The notes under the pieces: generated by a model
Told to the model about the DNA's origin: nothing
Databases searched by the model: none
The model's input: only the letters and a program-made list of their open reading frames with translations
Assembly (NCBI GenBank): GCA_013423385.1
Contig: BLZA01000058.1
Span: 434,001-498,000 of the forward strand
Direction of reading: 5' to 3'
DNA from: Naganishia liquefaciens
Taxonomy: Eukaryota; Basidiomycota; Tremellomycetes; Filobasidiales; Filobasidiaceae
DNA length: 64,000 bases
In this document: positions 11,901 to 23,539 of the stretch, one piece after another
Layout: the number at the start of each line of letters is the position of its first letter
Numbering within the stretch: the stretch's first letter is position 1
Made by a program: the position numbers and the translations under genes

Positions 11901-13109
11901 CCGGGCGCTCAGGACAATCAAGAAGGAAATCCTCAAGCTTGTGGAGACCTACATTCGACGAGCCGAAGACTTGGAAGGAACGAATGCCAACCTTATTCCC
12001 GGCTTGCTAGAGGCTGTATTGGTTGACTACCAGCGCAATGTACCTGCAGCAAGGGACGCAGAAGTACTGAACTTGATGGCTACCATCATTGGCGTTCTCG
12101 GCGTAAGTAAATCTCCACTCCAATCCCAAACCCTTACTAATCTTTCCGTATAGCCCCTGTTGACGCCACAAATTCGTCCCATCCTCGACGCCGTCTTCGA
12201 GCCCACTTTGAACATGATCAATCAAGACTTCGCGGAATATCCCGAACATCGAGTCGGTTTCTTCAAGATGATGCGTGCCATCGATGCGTCGTGCTTTGCC
12301 GCATTGCTTGAGCTGCCTCCACCGCAATTCAAGTTGTTCATGGATTCCATTATCTGGGCCATCAAGCATACAATGAGAGACATCGCCGAGATCGGCTTGA
12401 ATTGTGGGTATCATTCTCAAGCTATGAATAGAATGCTAACGATCAGACAAAAGTGGCTGTCGAGGTTTTGAGGAACTTCTCCAAGACTGAAGCGGCGATT
12501 GCCAACTCATTCTACCAGCAATATTTACTTCCAATGCTCGGTGATGTATTCTACGTCCTCACGGACGCCGATCACAAGAGTGGTACGTGAAGAGACGTCT
12601 ACAGCGGGCATCGCCTCATGCCATCTCGTAACAGGCTTCAAGCTTCAGGCCATGCTTCTCTGCCGATTGATCAACTTGGTGGAGACAAATCAAGTTGGGG
12701 CGCCTCTATGGGATGCTGCAGTAGTCACCGATCCTAGCATGACAAACCCGTTATTCTTGAAGCAACACATGGCTACTCTGCTGCAAAACGCGTTTGGCCA
12801 CGTACAACCGTAAGTTTGGGACTGTGATCATCGGAGTAGCCCCAGCTCATTTCATCCTGGTTCAGAGCTCAAATCAACTCTTTCGTTCAACTGATGGCCG
12901 AGTCGTCAGGCGACTTTGAACGATTCAAGTTGATCCTACGTGACTTCCTGATTTCGATCAAGGAGTTCTCCGCGACAGACAACGCGGACTTGTACATTGC
13001 TGACAAGGAGGCTGAACTCGAAGCCAAGCAAAAGGAAGAAAAGGAGGCCGCGATGCGTGTGCCGGGAATGTTGAAACCTTCGCAGATCGATGACGATGCG
13101 GAGTTGTGA
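8903..13109 (+). CDS. CRM1: Exportin-1 (CRM1/XPO1), nuclear export receptor
   Basis: The first coding exon is only six bases (Met-Glu, 8903-8908); intron 8909-8981 joins it to [12 protein letters not shown]. About a dozen further exons give roughly 1,080 residues of HEAT repeats, the usual size. Importin-beta N-terminal and CRM1-specific segments are clear: [30 protein letters not shown], and the highly conserved [19 protein letters not shown] and [15 protein letters not shown] of the cargo groove. The protein exports NES cargo with Ran-GTP through the nuclear pore. At the position of human Cys528 (motif DLLGLCEQKRGKDN) this protein has Thr: [14 protein letters not shown] (codon 11013-11015), as in S. 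cerevisiae. The tail ends [14 protein letters not shown], a normal acidic C-terminus. Confidence 0.97.
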
Positions 13110-13293
13110 AAGGGTCTCGGTTCATAGGCGAGACCTGGAGGCGGGAACGAGGATGTCTCTCCAACCAGGTGGCAGGTTCAAAATATTTTTGCCGCTGCAT
13201 ACTAGTGGATGTAACAGCGATTACTGATATTATCACGAGTAATGATATAGATATGTTGCAGTGCGAGGTCTCGCGTCAGCGCCTCATATCCGT

Positions 13294-15946
13294 TTATTCA
13301 TTCCCCTTCACCTTTTTCGCTTTCGCGCCTCGACCCCAATCGCCGGCTTTCTTACCCCAATCCTCTCGCACGCCCCAAACGTGTTTCTCGTCAATCACAG
13401 GTGCCGGACCGTGTTCTTTTTCTGACTTCGCTAAACGACTCGGTCGTGAGTATCCGGCTTCCTCTGCGAAATCCGTGCTCTGAGAGTCCTTCATGGCCAC
13501 ATTCTCGCCTTCAGCGCCAGTCGAAATTGACGCCATAGGCACAGCCATTTCGGCGCGGCGAAGAGCCTGGGCCGCTACCATGTAATCGGGGGGTGGGGGT
13601 GGCTTCGAAAGCGCAATCTTTTCCCATCGGCGATGCGATTCGTTGAGCGGGAGCCATTCCTCTTTGGCGTAATACTTGCTTCTGGTCATCTCGATTAACC
13701 TGGATACCGCTCGTTTCTGAAAGACAATTCAGGTCCAGCAGAGGTCGACTCTGGTTAAGTAACTCACGTATGCGAACCGCTCGTCCTCTCCTGTAAAGAT
13801 GGAAAGACTCTTGAACGCTGCAGATGTCTCTTCACTGGGGTGTGGAGCCTTTGGCTTCTGCGTAAACATCCGCGAGGCATCCCCCTCAGTGGTTGCGGAG
13901 GGCCGCTGACCTTCGCCTGTGTCCAATTTGTGTGCCGTCTGGGCATTGTACGAGGAGACGTTTGGCCGGAAGGGGGCGATGAGGGCGTCCGAGATGGCTT
14001 CTTGCGACATGATTGTTTCGTTGGAAGCCTCGTCGCCGATCTCCAGGGCATCTGGGAAGAAGAGGTCCTCGGGCTGAGCTTCAGCGTTGATAATCACTTT
14101 ACAGCGGGATTCGTCTGGGAGGATGCATCAGCGAGGACGGATGTCAGGGACATTCCTGCTTACACAACGCATCGATCAGGTTGATTAATCTTCGGGCCTG
14201 GTTCTTGTCCTTCAGGTATAGCAGCGGTACATCATCGATGATGAAAGTCTCAAAAGTCGAGGAAAGAGTGATGTAGTCGGCGCTTCCCAGTGCCTAGATG
14301 GACGGATGAGAAAGTTTGATGCTGAAAGAATAGGCTTTCGCTCACCTCCTCGCAGAGTTCGGCGAAAGTGAATCTGGCGATCTTGTCAACCGTCCACGGA
14401 ACCTGCACTTTACGGCCATACACATTGACGCTCGTCGGCACGCCTGAAATTGGGATCAATTGAAATTACTCAGACAGACTTAAAGCGAGACATACCCTTC
14501 TTGCCACCCGTGACCTTTTCCACATACGCCTCGAAGCCATCCCGGTCACCGACAAACCAGCTACCTCCTCCCGCCCTCTTTCGTTCCTCGCGATCCTCCT
14601 CAGACCGCCCGAGCCGGAAATCACGCCCGCCGTTGACCTCGTGAACCTCGCAGCGGGTCTTGAGCGCCGAGAGGAAGGAGGCCATCCGTTGGCGCTGGAT
14701 GCCGTGGTGGTAGAGGTCTTCTGGAAGGCGGTTCTAGGAAGCGATGGGGGTTTAGACGGGAAGGACGCTTGGGTGGGGAACGTACAGAGGTGGCCACGAT
14801 AACGCCGCCGAGACGCCAGTACCAGGAGAGAACGTCTCGCAGGAGCGAAGCGGATGACGCATCGACAAGTTGAAGTTCGTCAAAGCTGTGGATCTATTTC
14901 AATCGAGTATTCGATCAAGCGTTTCTTAGAGAGACTCACTAGAGCACATGATACTCCAAAATCATATCCTTTGCGATCCCAAATGCAATACTCTCTTTGT
15001 CCTCTTCACCCGTCGTTTTTCTCCCGACCAATCCGCCCACACTGGTATCCGCCTCACCTTTATCAAACGCCCCGCCTGCAAAAACGGACTTCCACCCTTT
15101 TGCACCGGCCTTTTCCATGTTTCCGACGCGCTGTGCCGAAGAAACGCTCGCCATGCGTGCCTGCGTGCGACGCCAGACGTTTTGGTAAAGCGAAAGAAGG
15201 AAAGGATGGTAGTGCTGTCGTGACTTGTGCGTTGTCGGCAACAGGCTGAAGAAGAGGGAAAGAAGCTGAGATTTCCCGGTACCGGGAGGACCGGTGAGAA
15301 GGATCCCCTTGGGCGTCGTCAACGCCTCGAGTTCTTCCTCGCCCGAGAGCACCTTGACGAGCGCACGTTCCCGCTCCGTCGGTGTCTTTCCGCTGGAGTC
15401 GTTGGAATTGGTATTGCCAGTAAGACCCTTCCACCACGAGGCGCCGCGGCCTTCGCGTTCGGCTTTGATGGCTTCGCGGGCGAGAAGGGGTGCGTCGGGA
15501 GAGAGCTTGGCGAGGAGATCGAGCGGCGGAGTGTAGTCTTGCAATTCCTCGAGAAGTTTTCGTAGCTATGGATGATACTCAGGTTCCCATCTCTTTGGCA
15601 ATTACGGAGGAAATAGACGTACCCGCATGACACATCGTACTTGTTCTTCATCCCATTCCAAAAGTCCCCTCGCTACCAGGCTTCGATACACCTCGAGTAT
15701 GTCCCTCGACTCGAGTGCAACGGAAGGTTCTTGACCGGCACTGGCGGTGGCCTCTTCAGCAGCATTGGCAGACTCTGGCAGCTGCGCGACAGGAATCGTG
15801 GGTTGTTCCGCCAGCGTTGTGCGAGTAGTCGAGAGGTAACGAGATTTGGAGAATGCGCTGAGCGTTCCGCGCATTCGAAGCGATGTCGCGATGGTGCTCG
15901 ATCGCGAGCGTAATGCCGCCCTACCGAGTTGACTGAGGTTCCGCAT
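13294..15946 (-). CDS. AFG1: AFG1-like mitochondrial AAA ATPase
   Basis: I start at the first in-frame ATG, 15946 (MRNLSQLGRAALRSRSS), an Arg/Ser-rich mitochondrial presequence. Exons then give YTPPLDLLAKLSPDAP, the Walker A GPPGTGKSQ, and after an intron the Walker B region FDELQLVDASSASLLRDVLS, followed by VIVATSNRLPEDLYHHGIQR, a signature of the AFG1/LACE1 family. Later: VPWTVDKIARFTFAELCEE and TFIIDDVPLL. Afg1 proteins sit at the mitochondrial inner membrane/matrix and help degrade or handle respiratory-chain subunits. Walker B reads FDEL where the family usually has FDEF, a mild change. The C-terminus is extended by a charged, disordered tail ending AKAKKVKGNE. Divergent from REI1 with 303 bp between starts; convergent with CRM1. 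Confidence 0.92.
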
Positions 15947-16249
15947 GATGGTTTTCTGTCGGATGCGTCGGTCAACCGATGCTGCACACCTCACGAAGCA
16001 TGCTCGAGCTGGTCATGGGCTGAACTTTGAGAATCCCGACTGACGTTTGCTCCGATCCCGCGCGAGTCCTCCACTTTGGATCGAAACGCGGGGCTCCAGC
16101 ATCACGTGACAGGGATAGTCAGCTTGGTAATTTTGCCCACGCGGATGCTCCGGGGTGTGGGATGCAGTAAAAGGACTGACTGCAAAGCGAGCTCAAGTTG
16201 GCAGTGGCAAAGTCCTTCCTGTCCCACGACATCTCATCAACTCGACAAC
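15947..16249. promoter_or_regulatory. Short divergent promoter AFG1 / REI1 with E-box
   Basis: Only 303 bp separate the two start codons, so the 5' leaders and core promoters of both genes lie here. ATCACGTGAC (16101-16110) carries a CACGTG core like the site upstream of the SprT-protease gene. A shared control of both genes is inferred, not shown. Confidence 0.55.
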
Positions 16250-18017
16250 ATGGCGGACCACGATAGCTCTCACGTGTTCACTTGCATCTCGTGCGCAGTC
16301 GCATTCAATGATCCGGCACTGCAGAGGCAGCATTTTGCCTCGGATTGGCACAGGTATAATATGAAGGTGAGTAGCGGCTTGTGCCATTTCAGCAATATTC
16401 TCGCTAATCACGATTCGCCCTGTTCAGCGACGCGTGGCGTCCCTTCCTCCCGTCAGTGCCCAAAATTTCAATGCAAAGGTTCTGGAAAGGCGTGAACAGA
16501 CGGCTGTCAAGCCTGATCCTCGTGACATGCAATGCGACGCTTGTCGGTACGTATTGGCGTCTCCCTTTCCATCTTCGACAGACCGCTTACAACTTATTCG
16601 GCCCTACAACAGCAAAGCATTCGCCACGGAAAACGCATACCGTTCGCATATCACTTCGAAGAAGCACCGCGTCGCCGAGGCGAAATGGGCCGAACAGCAG
16701 GCCGGCAGGGTCAAGATTGGCGAGGGCGAGAACGTGCCTGGGGAATTCGCGCAGGCAAGGGAAATGCAGATGCGCGCAGAGGATGATGCAAAGATTGCCG
16801 AGACGTCTGGTGGGGCCGCTGAGGCGACAAAGGAGGAGGATGTGAAGAAGACGGAAGCACCGGCCGAGGCGATGGAGCAGGATGACGCAGAGGAAGAGGA
16901 GGAGCCGACGATGGAGGAATCGATCGAGGCCAAGATTGCGCGTGCGCGAGGGCGAATCCCGCCCAATGGATGCCTCTTCTGCAACCACACCTCTGAGGAT
17001 ATCGAATCAAACCTGCAACACATGGCCGTACAACATTCATTCTTCCTGCCCGATACGGAATACCTCGTCGACGTTGAAGGCCTGTTGCAATATCTCGGCG
17101 AAAAGGTCGCGATCGGAAACGTGTGCCTTTACTGCCCCGCGAACAAAATTGACGAGGACGGACACCCGGTCGGCAATGAATTCGGAAGTTTGGAGGCCGT
17201 GCGCGCGCATATGAAAGCAAAGGGACACTGCAAGCTCGCGTACGATACCGAGTGGGAGAGGCAAGAGGTGTCAGAGTACTATGACTTTGAGGCCAGTTAC
17301 CCTGATGCCGAGGAACGTAGGGTGCGGCGCGAAGCGAGGGAGGCAAGGAGGGCGGAGAGAGCGGAGAGACGACAGGCGCGAGAGGAGCGCAGGAAGAGCC
17401 GAGCGGAGAGGGATGCAGCGGAGGGTTGGGAGGAGGTGGATGAGGATGACAACATGGTCGAGGAAGTCGACGAGGTCGTGGAGGAGGCGGAATCCGAGGA
17501 CGAGGAATCTGTCGTCTCCGATGACACGGATTCAGATCTGGATTCCGAGTTCGAGGAGTCGGGTGCCGCTCTTGCGCCCGATGGACTTTCTCTGCGTTTA
17601 CCTTCCGGAAGGACGCTCGGCCACCGATCGCTCAGAGTCTACTACGCACAACACCTTCGCCCACTACCGGATCCCGAGAATCCAGACGAATCGAATCCGA
17701 ATACGGCCATCACGACCAAGCTTCGTGCCGTCCGTCAACGACTTGCCGATCCTACGGCTGCGTTGATCCCCATCGCTGGTGGCTCGGGTGGATACGGACG
17801 TGGACAGGAGGTTATGAAGGCCCGAAATGCCGGCGAGGCCAAGTGGGCCAAAAAGATGGCGAGGGATAACCGAGATATCAAGAAGCTCGAGGCGCACAAG
17901 ACGCGGGTCGCTATCAAGGTTCATAACAGTCAGAAGCATTTCAGGGATCCTTTGCGTGAGTTGCTAGAGAGATGGGTCTCAGGGTGGTTACTGACCATAC
18001 TTTCCGTAGTGCAATAA
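16250..18017 (+). CDS. REI1: REI1-type C2H2 zinc-finger protein, cytoplasmic 60S maturation
   Basis: Starts MADHDSSHVFTCISC at 16250. Four C2H2 fingers are visible: CISCAVAFNDPALQRQHF...H, CDACRKAFATENAYRSH...H, CLFCNHTSEDIESNLQHM...H, and CLYCPANK...RAHMKAKGH. Between and after them lie acidic and Arg/Glu-rich segments (EERRVRREAREARRAERAER), typical of Rei1/Reh1/ZNF622. The conserved end NSQKHFRDPLLQ is made by a last intron that leaves a final exon of 8 nt (TGCAATAA, 18010-18017). In yeast Rei1 acts on cytoplasmic pre-60S particles, probing the exit tunnel and releasing Arx1/Alb1. Full length and intact. Confidence 0.93.
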
Positions 18018-18909
18018 CCCCGCATTGATGGTATGCTCTTGGTTGTAGTGAATTATCATGTCTATAATATGACTATGATTATGTCCCTGATTCTGATTCG
18101 TTCCCTGCTTCAATTCCACACAACGTGGCAATTGCTCTTCGAGAATACGATAGTCGGTCAGCACTCCGCGGCCTGCGGCTTAACGTAAGTATGGTCTTCA
18201 AAGGGCCGTTTCATGCTGGGCAAATGCCCTCTGCATGGGGTATGACCCCGACTTCAGGCTTTTCATCATTGGGGTCTTCCATACAGCATGCCGGAATTCA
18301 CCGGCTTTTTTCAGACAGTGTGCAAAAGTCCAACAAGGGCATCCTTTGCCGCTGACAGACATCCTGCTCTTCCTAACTACGCCCAGTCAGACGATGAGTG
18401 GCCGATTCTCTTGTTCAAGGGCTTGCAGTGGGTCGGACATCCTTTGAAAACTGTCAAATCATGTGTCAAGCTTGGTCCGACGGAGACTGCAATCGAAAAG
18501 AGGAACGCTGACTGTGCGCATAGAGTGCAGACCCACTTCGTCCAGAAGTTCTTTAGATGGCCTCCTTTTTCGGGTGACGCTTGGTTCATTAAGTGCAGGA
18601 GACAGTCCACTCGAAAGTAGAGCAGGACCACAAGTGGAATAATGAAAAACACCCTTCCAAGTAACCAAAAGATGACTGGCTATGGAGCGAAAGGACGTCC
18701 TCGTCGAGCGCGATATGGAAAAAAGGGATGGCAAGAAAGGTTGGTGACGCTGACTATACCAGCAGTATAGTAATGAGGGCATCGCTCATTGCCAACGTGG
18801 TTGGGCTAGCTATATTGTCGCGGATCCACCTCCGACTGAAGCCTTTGCATTCTACTATCCGGTTGGATGAGCTTGGCCTGTATCAGAACGACAAATAGGT
18901 CATCGGGAA
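18018..18909. other. Gene-free stretch between REI1 and an F-box exon
   Basis: 892 bp. Open frames on both strands reach about 110 codons but show no domain, splice logic or codon bias. A TATATAAAA-like element occurs at about 18919-18927, just inside the next open frame. Confidence 0.5.
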
Positions 18910-19167
18910 ATGAACGGTACATATATAAAATCAAGCTCAAGGAAAAGCCCTCACGCCTTCACGCGGCTTCTCAAATTCTTCGCAGTCAGCAAATCCGAGC
19001 CGACAAAATGCCGGTCTTTCGCAGAGCTTCCATACGATATTCTGGACATCATCCTGCAAGAGCTGTTGCATAAGGGTCGATACAACACGCTTTCAAACGT
19101 TGCTCAAACATGCAAACGCTTGAAGGATATCGTTACTCCCCTCTCGTGGAGGGACATCTTCTGGGAC
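18910..19167 (+). CDS. F-box exon, possible gene fragment
   Basis: An open frame gives FAELPYDILDIILQELL followed by NTLSNVAQTCKRLKDIV and an SWRDIFWD end, an F-box domain of the type expanded in Tremellomycete proteins. A good donor GTACGT lies at 19168. No continuing F-box-protein exon is recognisable downstream: the next coding-like sequence is a lanosterol-synthase tail in an incompatible phase. The ATG at 18910 overlaps a TATA-like run, so the true start is unclear. It could be a truncated F-box gene or the remnant of one. Confidence 0.45.
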
Positions 19168-19301
19168 GTACGTTATTTAACGCGACTGAAGACGCATCTT
19201 GGCGGGTATTTGGCCTACAGTTTGTGCCGGCTGGACGTACATCGAGTGTGTCATAAAACAGAAGTAAACCGAACGAGGAACCTGACAGCGTGATGTTTCA
19301 G

Positions 19302-19904
19302 GGGAATTTGCTTCACATACGCCACAATGTTTGCGTTGGAGGCGTTGTCGCTTGTCGGAGAGACATATGGCAACTCGAAGAGTGTTCACAAGGTATGCGA
19401 TTTTCTACTTCATCATAGAATGGATGATGGCGGTTGGGGCGAGACCTACATGGTAGGGATCGGCTCGCGAACTATGGACCAAAGCTGATATGGATCGTTC
19501 TTCGCAGTCTTGTGTAACGGAGAAGTACTGCCAACATCCGATGTCGCAGGTTGTTCAAACATCCTGGGTGACCATGGGACTGATGTACGGGCAGTATATC
19601 CACAAGGAGGTGATCCGTCGTGCCTGCGACTTGATCATGAGCCGCCAAAATCCGGTAGGTGCTTTTGATCCCGATTCTCCGTGATCAAGCACCGCTGATG
19701 ATGAACTAGGATGGAAGCTGGCTGCAAGAGGACGCCGAAGGCATATTCAACGAGACCTGTGTGATCGATCATCCCAGTACCTCGACGAGAGACCTTGACG
19801 ATTCAACAGGGAGAGCTGACTCTTGCGTTTTCGCTCACACAGATGACAAGTTCTCGTTTACCATATGGGCATTGGGAATGGCTGACGGGTACTTGAAGTC
19901 TTGA
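19302..19904 (+). pseudogene. ERG7: Lanosterol synthase (ERG7) C-terminal fragment
   Basis: Four exons (19302-19452, 19508-19654, 19710-19776, 19843-19904) splice to 141 codons matching the end of oxidosqualene cyclase: [52 protein letters not shown] and FSFTIWALG, then a stop. Two QW-type repeats are recognisable. The acceptor at 19301 and split codon fit the ancestral Trp|Gly junction (SW-GVCFTY). The rest of the ~720-residue enzyme, including the DCTAE catalytic motif, is absent: upstream lie an F-box exon and then REI1. The fragment's frame and all three splice pairs are undamaged, so it is either a young partial duplicate, a reused tail, or an assembly join. It cannot be an active cyclase alone. 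Confidence 0.8.
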
Positions 19905-20581
19905 GATCTGTCAGAGGGGATAGTGAGATCTATAGTCTCGCGTGTGGAACGTTCGAGTCCAAGTTTTCATCGAAAATGGCACGCATTGCCGAAACGTATC
20001 GTGCTTTGATCCATTTTCTGCTGTTGACGGCCTTCATTCATTCTTTGTAATCCTACAGTACCTGACAGACTGCACATCATACAGTTCGCATCTCGCATGA
20101 CCCCTTAAGCTCGCCGCTGCGCTACAAACTGGTAGACTTTGCGTTGCTCGGTGACTTGGCGAGCGCCGAACCCGAACCTGGTGAAGGGGGTTGTTCAGAG
20201 GGAGACATTTTGACAGTCGTCTCTCCCGCTTCCATGAACAGTCTGCGTGATGGAATCGATAGTCGCTGCGTGCGCATTGAATGTTAATAGCACTCCGGCG
20301 TATACTCCGCGTACGTTGAGCCCGTTCGCGGAGGGTCCATTATTAGTCATTCTAAGTCCGAGACATTTGGCGCCAAGGCGACAGGAGCGATCGCGGTCCG
20401 GGAAAGCGGTGTCAGTCGCGGTGGCACGAGCGCAATCGTCTATTGCTATACCGCTGCATTCTCGGTTCGGCATCGCCCGTTCGGCTCCTTCACCACGCGC
20501 TCGCCCTCTACTGTCTCTCCGAAGTGTGCCGGCTACATCAAAAGATCAACTAGCCCAGAGATCTCCAGCGACCGTCGCAAG
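19905..20581. other. Intergenic region upstream of TVP38
   Basis: 677 bp with no supported gene. It should contain the TVP38 promoter. A tRNA B-box-like GTTCGAGTCC near 19950 has no tRNA around it. Confidence 0.55.
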
Positions 20582-23139
20582 ATGTTGACCGCGCCATGGG
20601 GAAAACGGAAACATCGGACATCGGACGCCCCGTTTCCCTCTGGTAATGCAGTATCCGGTTCTTCTTCCTCATCTCGAACACCAGAAGAGTACGAGATGGA
20701 CTCGGGACGGCCTGGAGGAATCAGTCTGGGTAATGACGTTGAGGAGCATCTGGGTATCGGTGATCTGCATCACCGACGCCACGATTCCACCATGACGAAT
20801 GAATCTTACGTTTCATCCGATGGAGACGCGTCCATCAGAAAAGGCAAGGGCAGGGCTTTCGGATTCGATGATGCATTGGTGGAGGAGGATGAGCTGGAAG
20901 CTCGTCACGAGGTGTCAGTCGAGGGTCCGGGAACAATGGTGCCAGGTCCACGTCGCAAACGCTTTCGATTCGGACAAGCCAGTCGAAGAGAACCAGCATT
21001 AGAATCGTTGCCGGCAGAGCAGCGGACATTAAAGGAGCGCTTTATGCGCGGACTTCTGGGCGAAAACAAAACGACGGGCCAGGCAATCATGCCGGATGGT
21101 ACGCCTGTCACTCTGAAGAGCCTATTCATCGCGGATGTCAAGGCGATAATACGGATCACCAGGAATGCGGACTACAAGGTTGTCGCTCGTGCAGCTATGC
21201 AAAGGACCTGGTGGAGTGGGTCCTTTAATCTTGCTGCCGATTCAAGCTTGCCGCTTACTCCACCGACCTTGCAGAATGGTATGCGATTCTCGGAATCATT
21301 GTAGTACTATCGGTGCTCGTTACTGTCAAGCATGATGCGATCATCATATGGATAAGACCTGGAGCTCAGAAGTTAAAAGAGTGGCCGGCAGGTTGGGTAT
21401 GTCGTTTCGTCTTATCGACTCCCCCTTCTGTTATCTGATCAAGCCCTCACCCAGATGATTCCGCTGGCTTTACTCATCATTGTCAGCTTCCCGCCGCTTG
21501 TCGGACACGAAATCATCGGAATATGCATAGGCATTGTCTGGGATCTTGATGTAGGATTCGCCATTCTCGCTGCTGGAACATTCCTTGGGGAGTTGGCGAC
21601 ATGGTTTGTCTTCAAGGGCTTGTGTACCGGACGGGCTGCCAAGTAAGAAAGAAATTCTCCTTCCTCCCGTATGGATAATAGGCTCATTTCCTTGCAGATT
21701 CCAGGCGAAAAACCGATACTATCGAGCATTGACTCAGCTCATCCGGGAGAAGAGTTTTCTTTTCGTACTTGTACTCCGCTTCAGTGCTGTACCTGGGCAC
21801 ATAACGACGGCGTTGTCGGCTTCCGCCGGAGCGCATTTCTTTTCGTACTGTATGGCTGCCATCTTGGTGAGTCTCCTTCAGCAAGGTACGGCGGTTTCGC
21901 TTGCTAAACATCGCCACTGTCTCCTTCTGGACCTTCTCACCGACAGACTCTGCCGTAAGTATTTTTCAGTCGCGAGAACCCGATGAAAGCTGAGACGATC
22001 GTAGTAAACAACTCTCCCTCGTATACGTGGGTACTGCGTTCGGGAGCAAGAACAAGACGACGCATACCGTATCCATCATCACGCTATTCCTCACCATCAT
22101 CGGCACCGTCATCGCTGCCATCTATATCTATTACCAGCTTCGTATCTACCTCATATGCCATGGAAACGAAACCTCGCAGGTTACAACTTCAGAACCGGAA
22201 ATGACCCAAGTATCAACGTTGGATGATGTGCAAGACTTGGACAGCAAACTCACAGCGGCTGGTTACCCCCCGCCGTATCGACCGCGGAGCGGTACACTTC
22301 CCAGCGGAGAAGCGGCTCCCGCCTACACGACTATACAACTTCAAAAGCACGAGCGCCGGCCGTTCATCCACTCGAATTCTTCCTTTTTCGGCAACTCGAA
22401 CGCGAATCCCAATCGCATTAGCCTGACGACCAACAGCGGGTCTCGCACACCTTCCCGTTCACGATCTCTCGGTCATACGGCGCAAGACGATCTGGAGGCT
22501 TATCTAGCGTCGAAGCGCAGGAGGAGTCGAGAGCCGCTTGACCCGACACCTTACCGCGACGAAGACAGTGAAGCGCCAACTTTTGTCATTGATGCTGCAG
22601 AAGATGGCTATCGTGGCCTCGAGGACGACATCGAGAGAGGAAATAGAAGAAGAGATGGCAATAGAGATTCATACCCTCCTACTCCACCCGTCTCGGGACC
22701 GTACCTCGGTATTCCAGATGTCTACGAAGCGGGTCAGGGATCGTCAATCTCAACTAGCCCAGGCTATCGACAACGTTCCGCCACAGATGCTTCCATGGCA
22801 TCAAATGCCTCGCATATCTCGGAGCAGCTCTTACTGGACCTTCGAGACACTACGCCGCGGGTATCTGGGGATGACGATGTGTATGTCCGAGGTACATCAT
22901 CGATGGACATGTGGCGACCGTCTTCGATGACGTTAAGCACGTCGGGCAAGTTAGCCGAAGCCAAACATGAAGAGCGGAGGCGACGGAGCCGTGACCGAGC
23001 AGAGCGAATAGGGGGCAGAGAGATTGCAAAAGACGCAGATGAATATGCGTCACGCCACGGCGCAAGACGTCCGGATATGGGTAGACGCAGGGGCGAGTCC
23101 TCGGCTGCACTGTTGGGACGACCTGAAACGGAGGCCTGA
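20582..23139 (+). CDS. TVP38: TVP38/DedA-family Golgi membrane protein with long tails
   Basis: A ~210-residue polar N-terminus (MLTAPWGKRKHRTSD...) leads into membrane helices WYAILGIIVVLSVLVTV and MIPLALLIIVSFPPLVGHE, then IGICIGIVWDLDVGF, the family core FVLVLRFSAVPGHITTALSA, and SIITLFLTIIGTVIAAIYIYY. This is the SNARE-associated (VTT/DedA) domain of Tvp38, a Tlg2-compartment/Golgi protein linked to lipid scrambling and membrane traffic. The conserved TLPKQL motif is encoded across an 8-nt exon (21947-21954, ACTCTGCC) between two normal introns. After the last helix comes a ~330-residue disordered, Ser/Arg-rich tail ending ALLGRPETEA, longer than in budding yeast. Confidence 0.88.
21947..21954 (+). 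other. 8-nt microexon in TVP38
   Basis: ACTCTGCC is flanked by ...CCGACAG and GTAAGT. Joining it between the exon ending GCC ATC TTG and the one starting at 22005 restores Thr-Leu-Pro-Lys-Gln-Leu, a conserved stretch of the family; without it the frame is lost. Confidence 0.8.
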
Positions 23140-23539
23140 GGCTCGCGGGATGCAATCGACAGGTTCCAGATCTTGAGAAGGCTGATCGCATTGTACGCGA
23201 TATCTCCAGTAGTTGTATATGAATGTAATTTCCATGATCCGATATGGTTGCACTGTATAGAAATCTGCACAAACCTTATTGTTCGATCAAATCGACAACC
23301 GGCCGCGCCAGGCGGATCAGGTTACAGGTATACAATCGAGATAAAGCGCGGCTTTGCGTCGAGCGATGAGCATCTGCCCGTGACTTTTGGTTGCATTGCT
23401 TTATCTATGTGAATGCTAGGTTGGTCGGTGTCGGGTTCTGCTGCAGGTACAGGCCAGCCGCGGCAGCATTCAAGAAGAGACTGGATCGACGTTCGGATCG
23501 CTCGGAGACAGCGAGAGATTTAGTAGTCTCGGATCTGAT
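23140..23539. other. 3' region between convergent TVP38 and SH3-membrane gene
   Basis: 400 bp between two stops. No gene seen; it should hold both 3' UTRs and polyadenylation sites. Confidence 0.6.

Noticed and set aside
19940-19965. tRNA B-box-like GTTCGAGTCC
   Set aside because: The flanks cannot pair as a T-arm and no A box or acceptor stem lies upstream.
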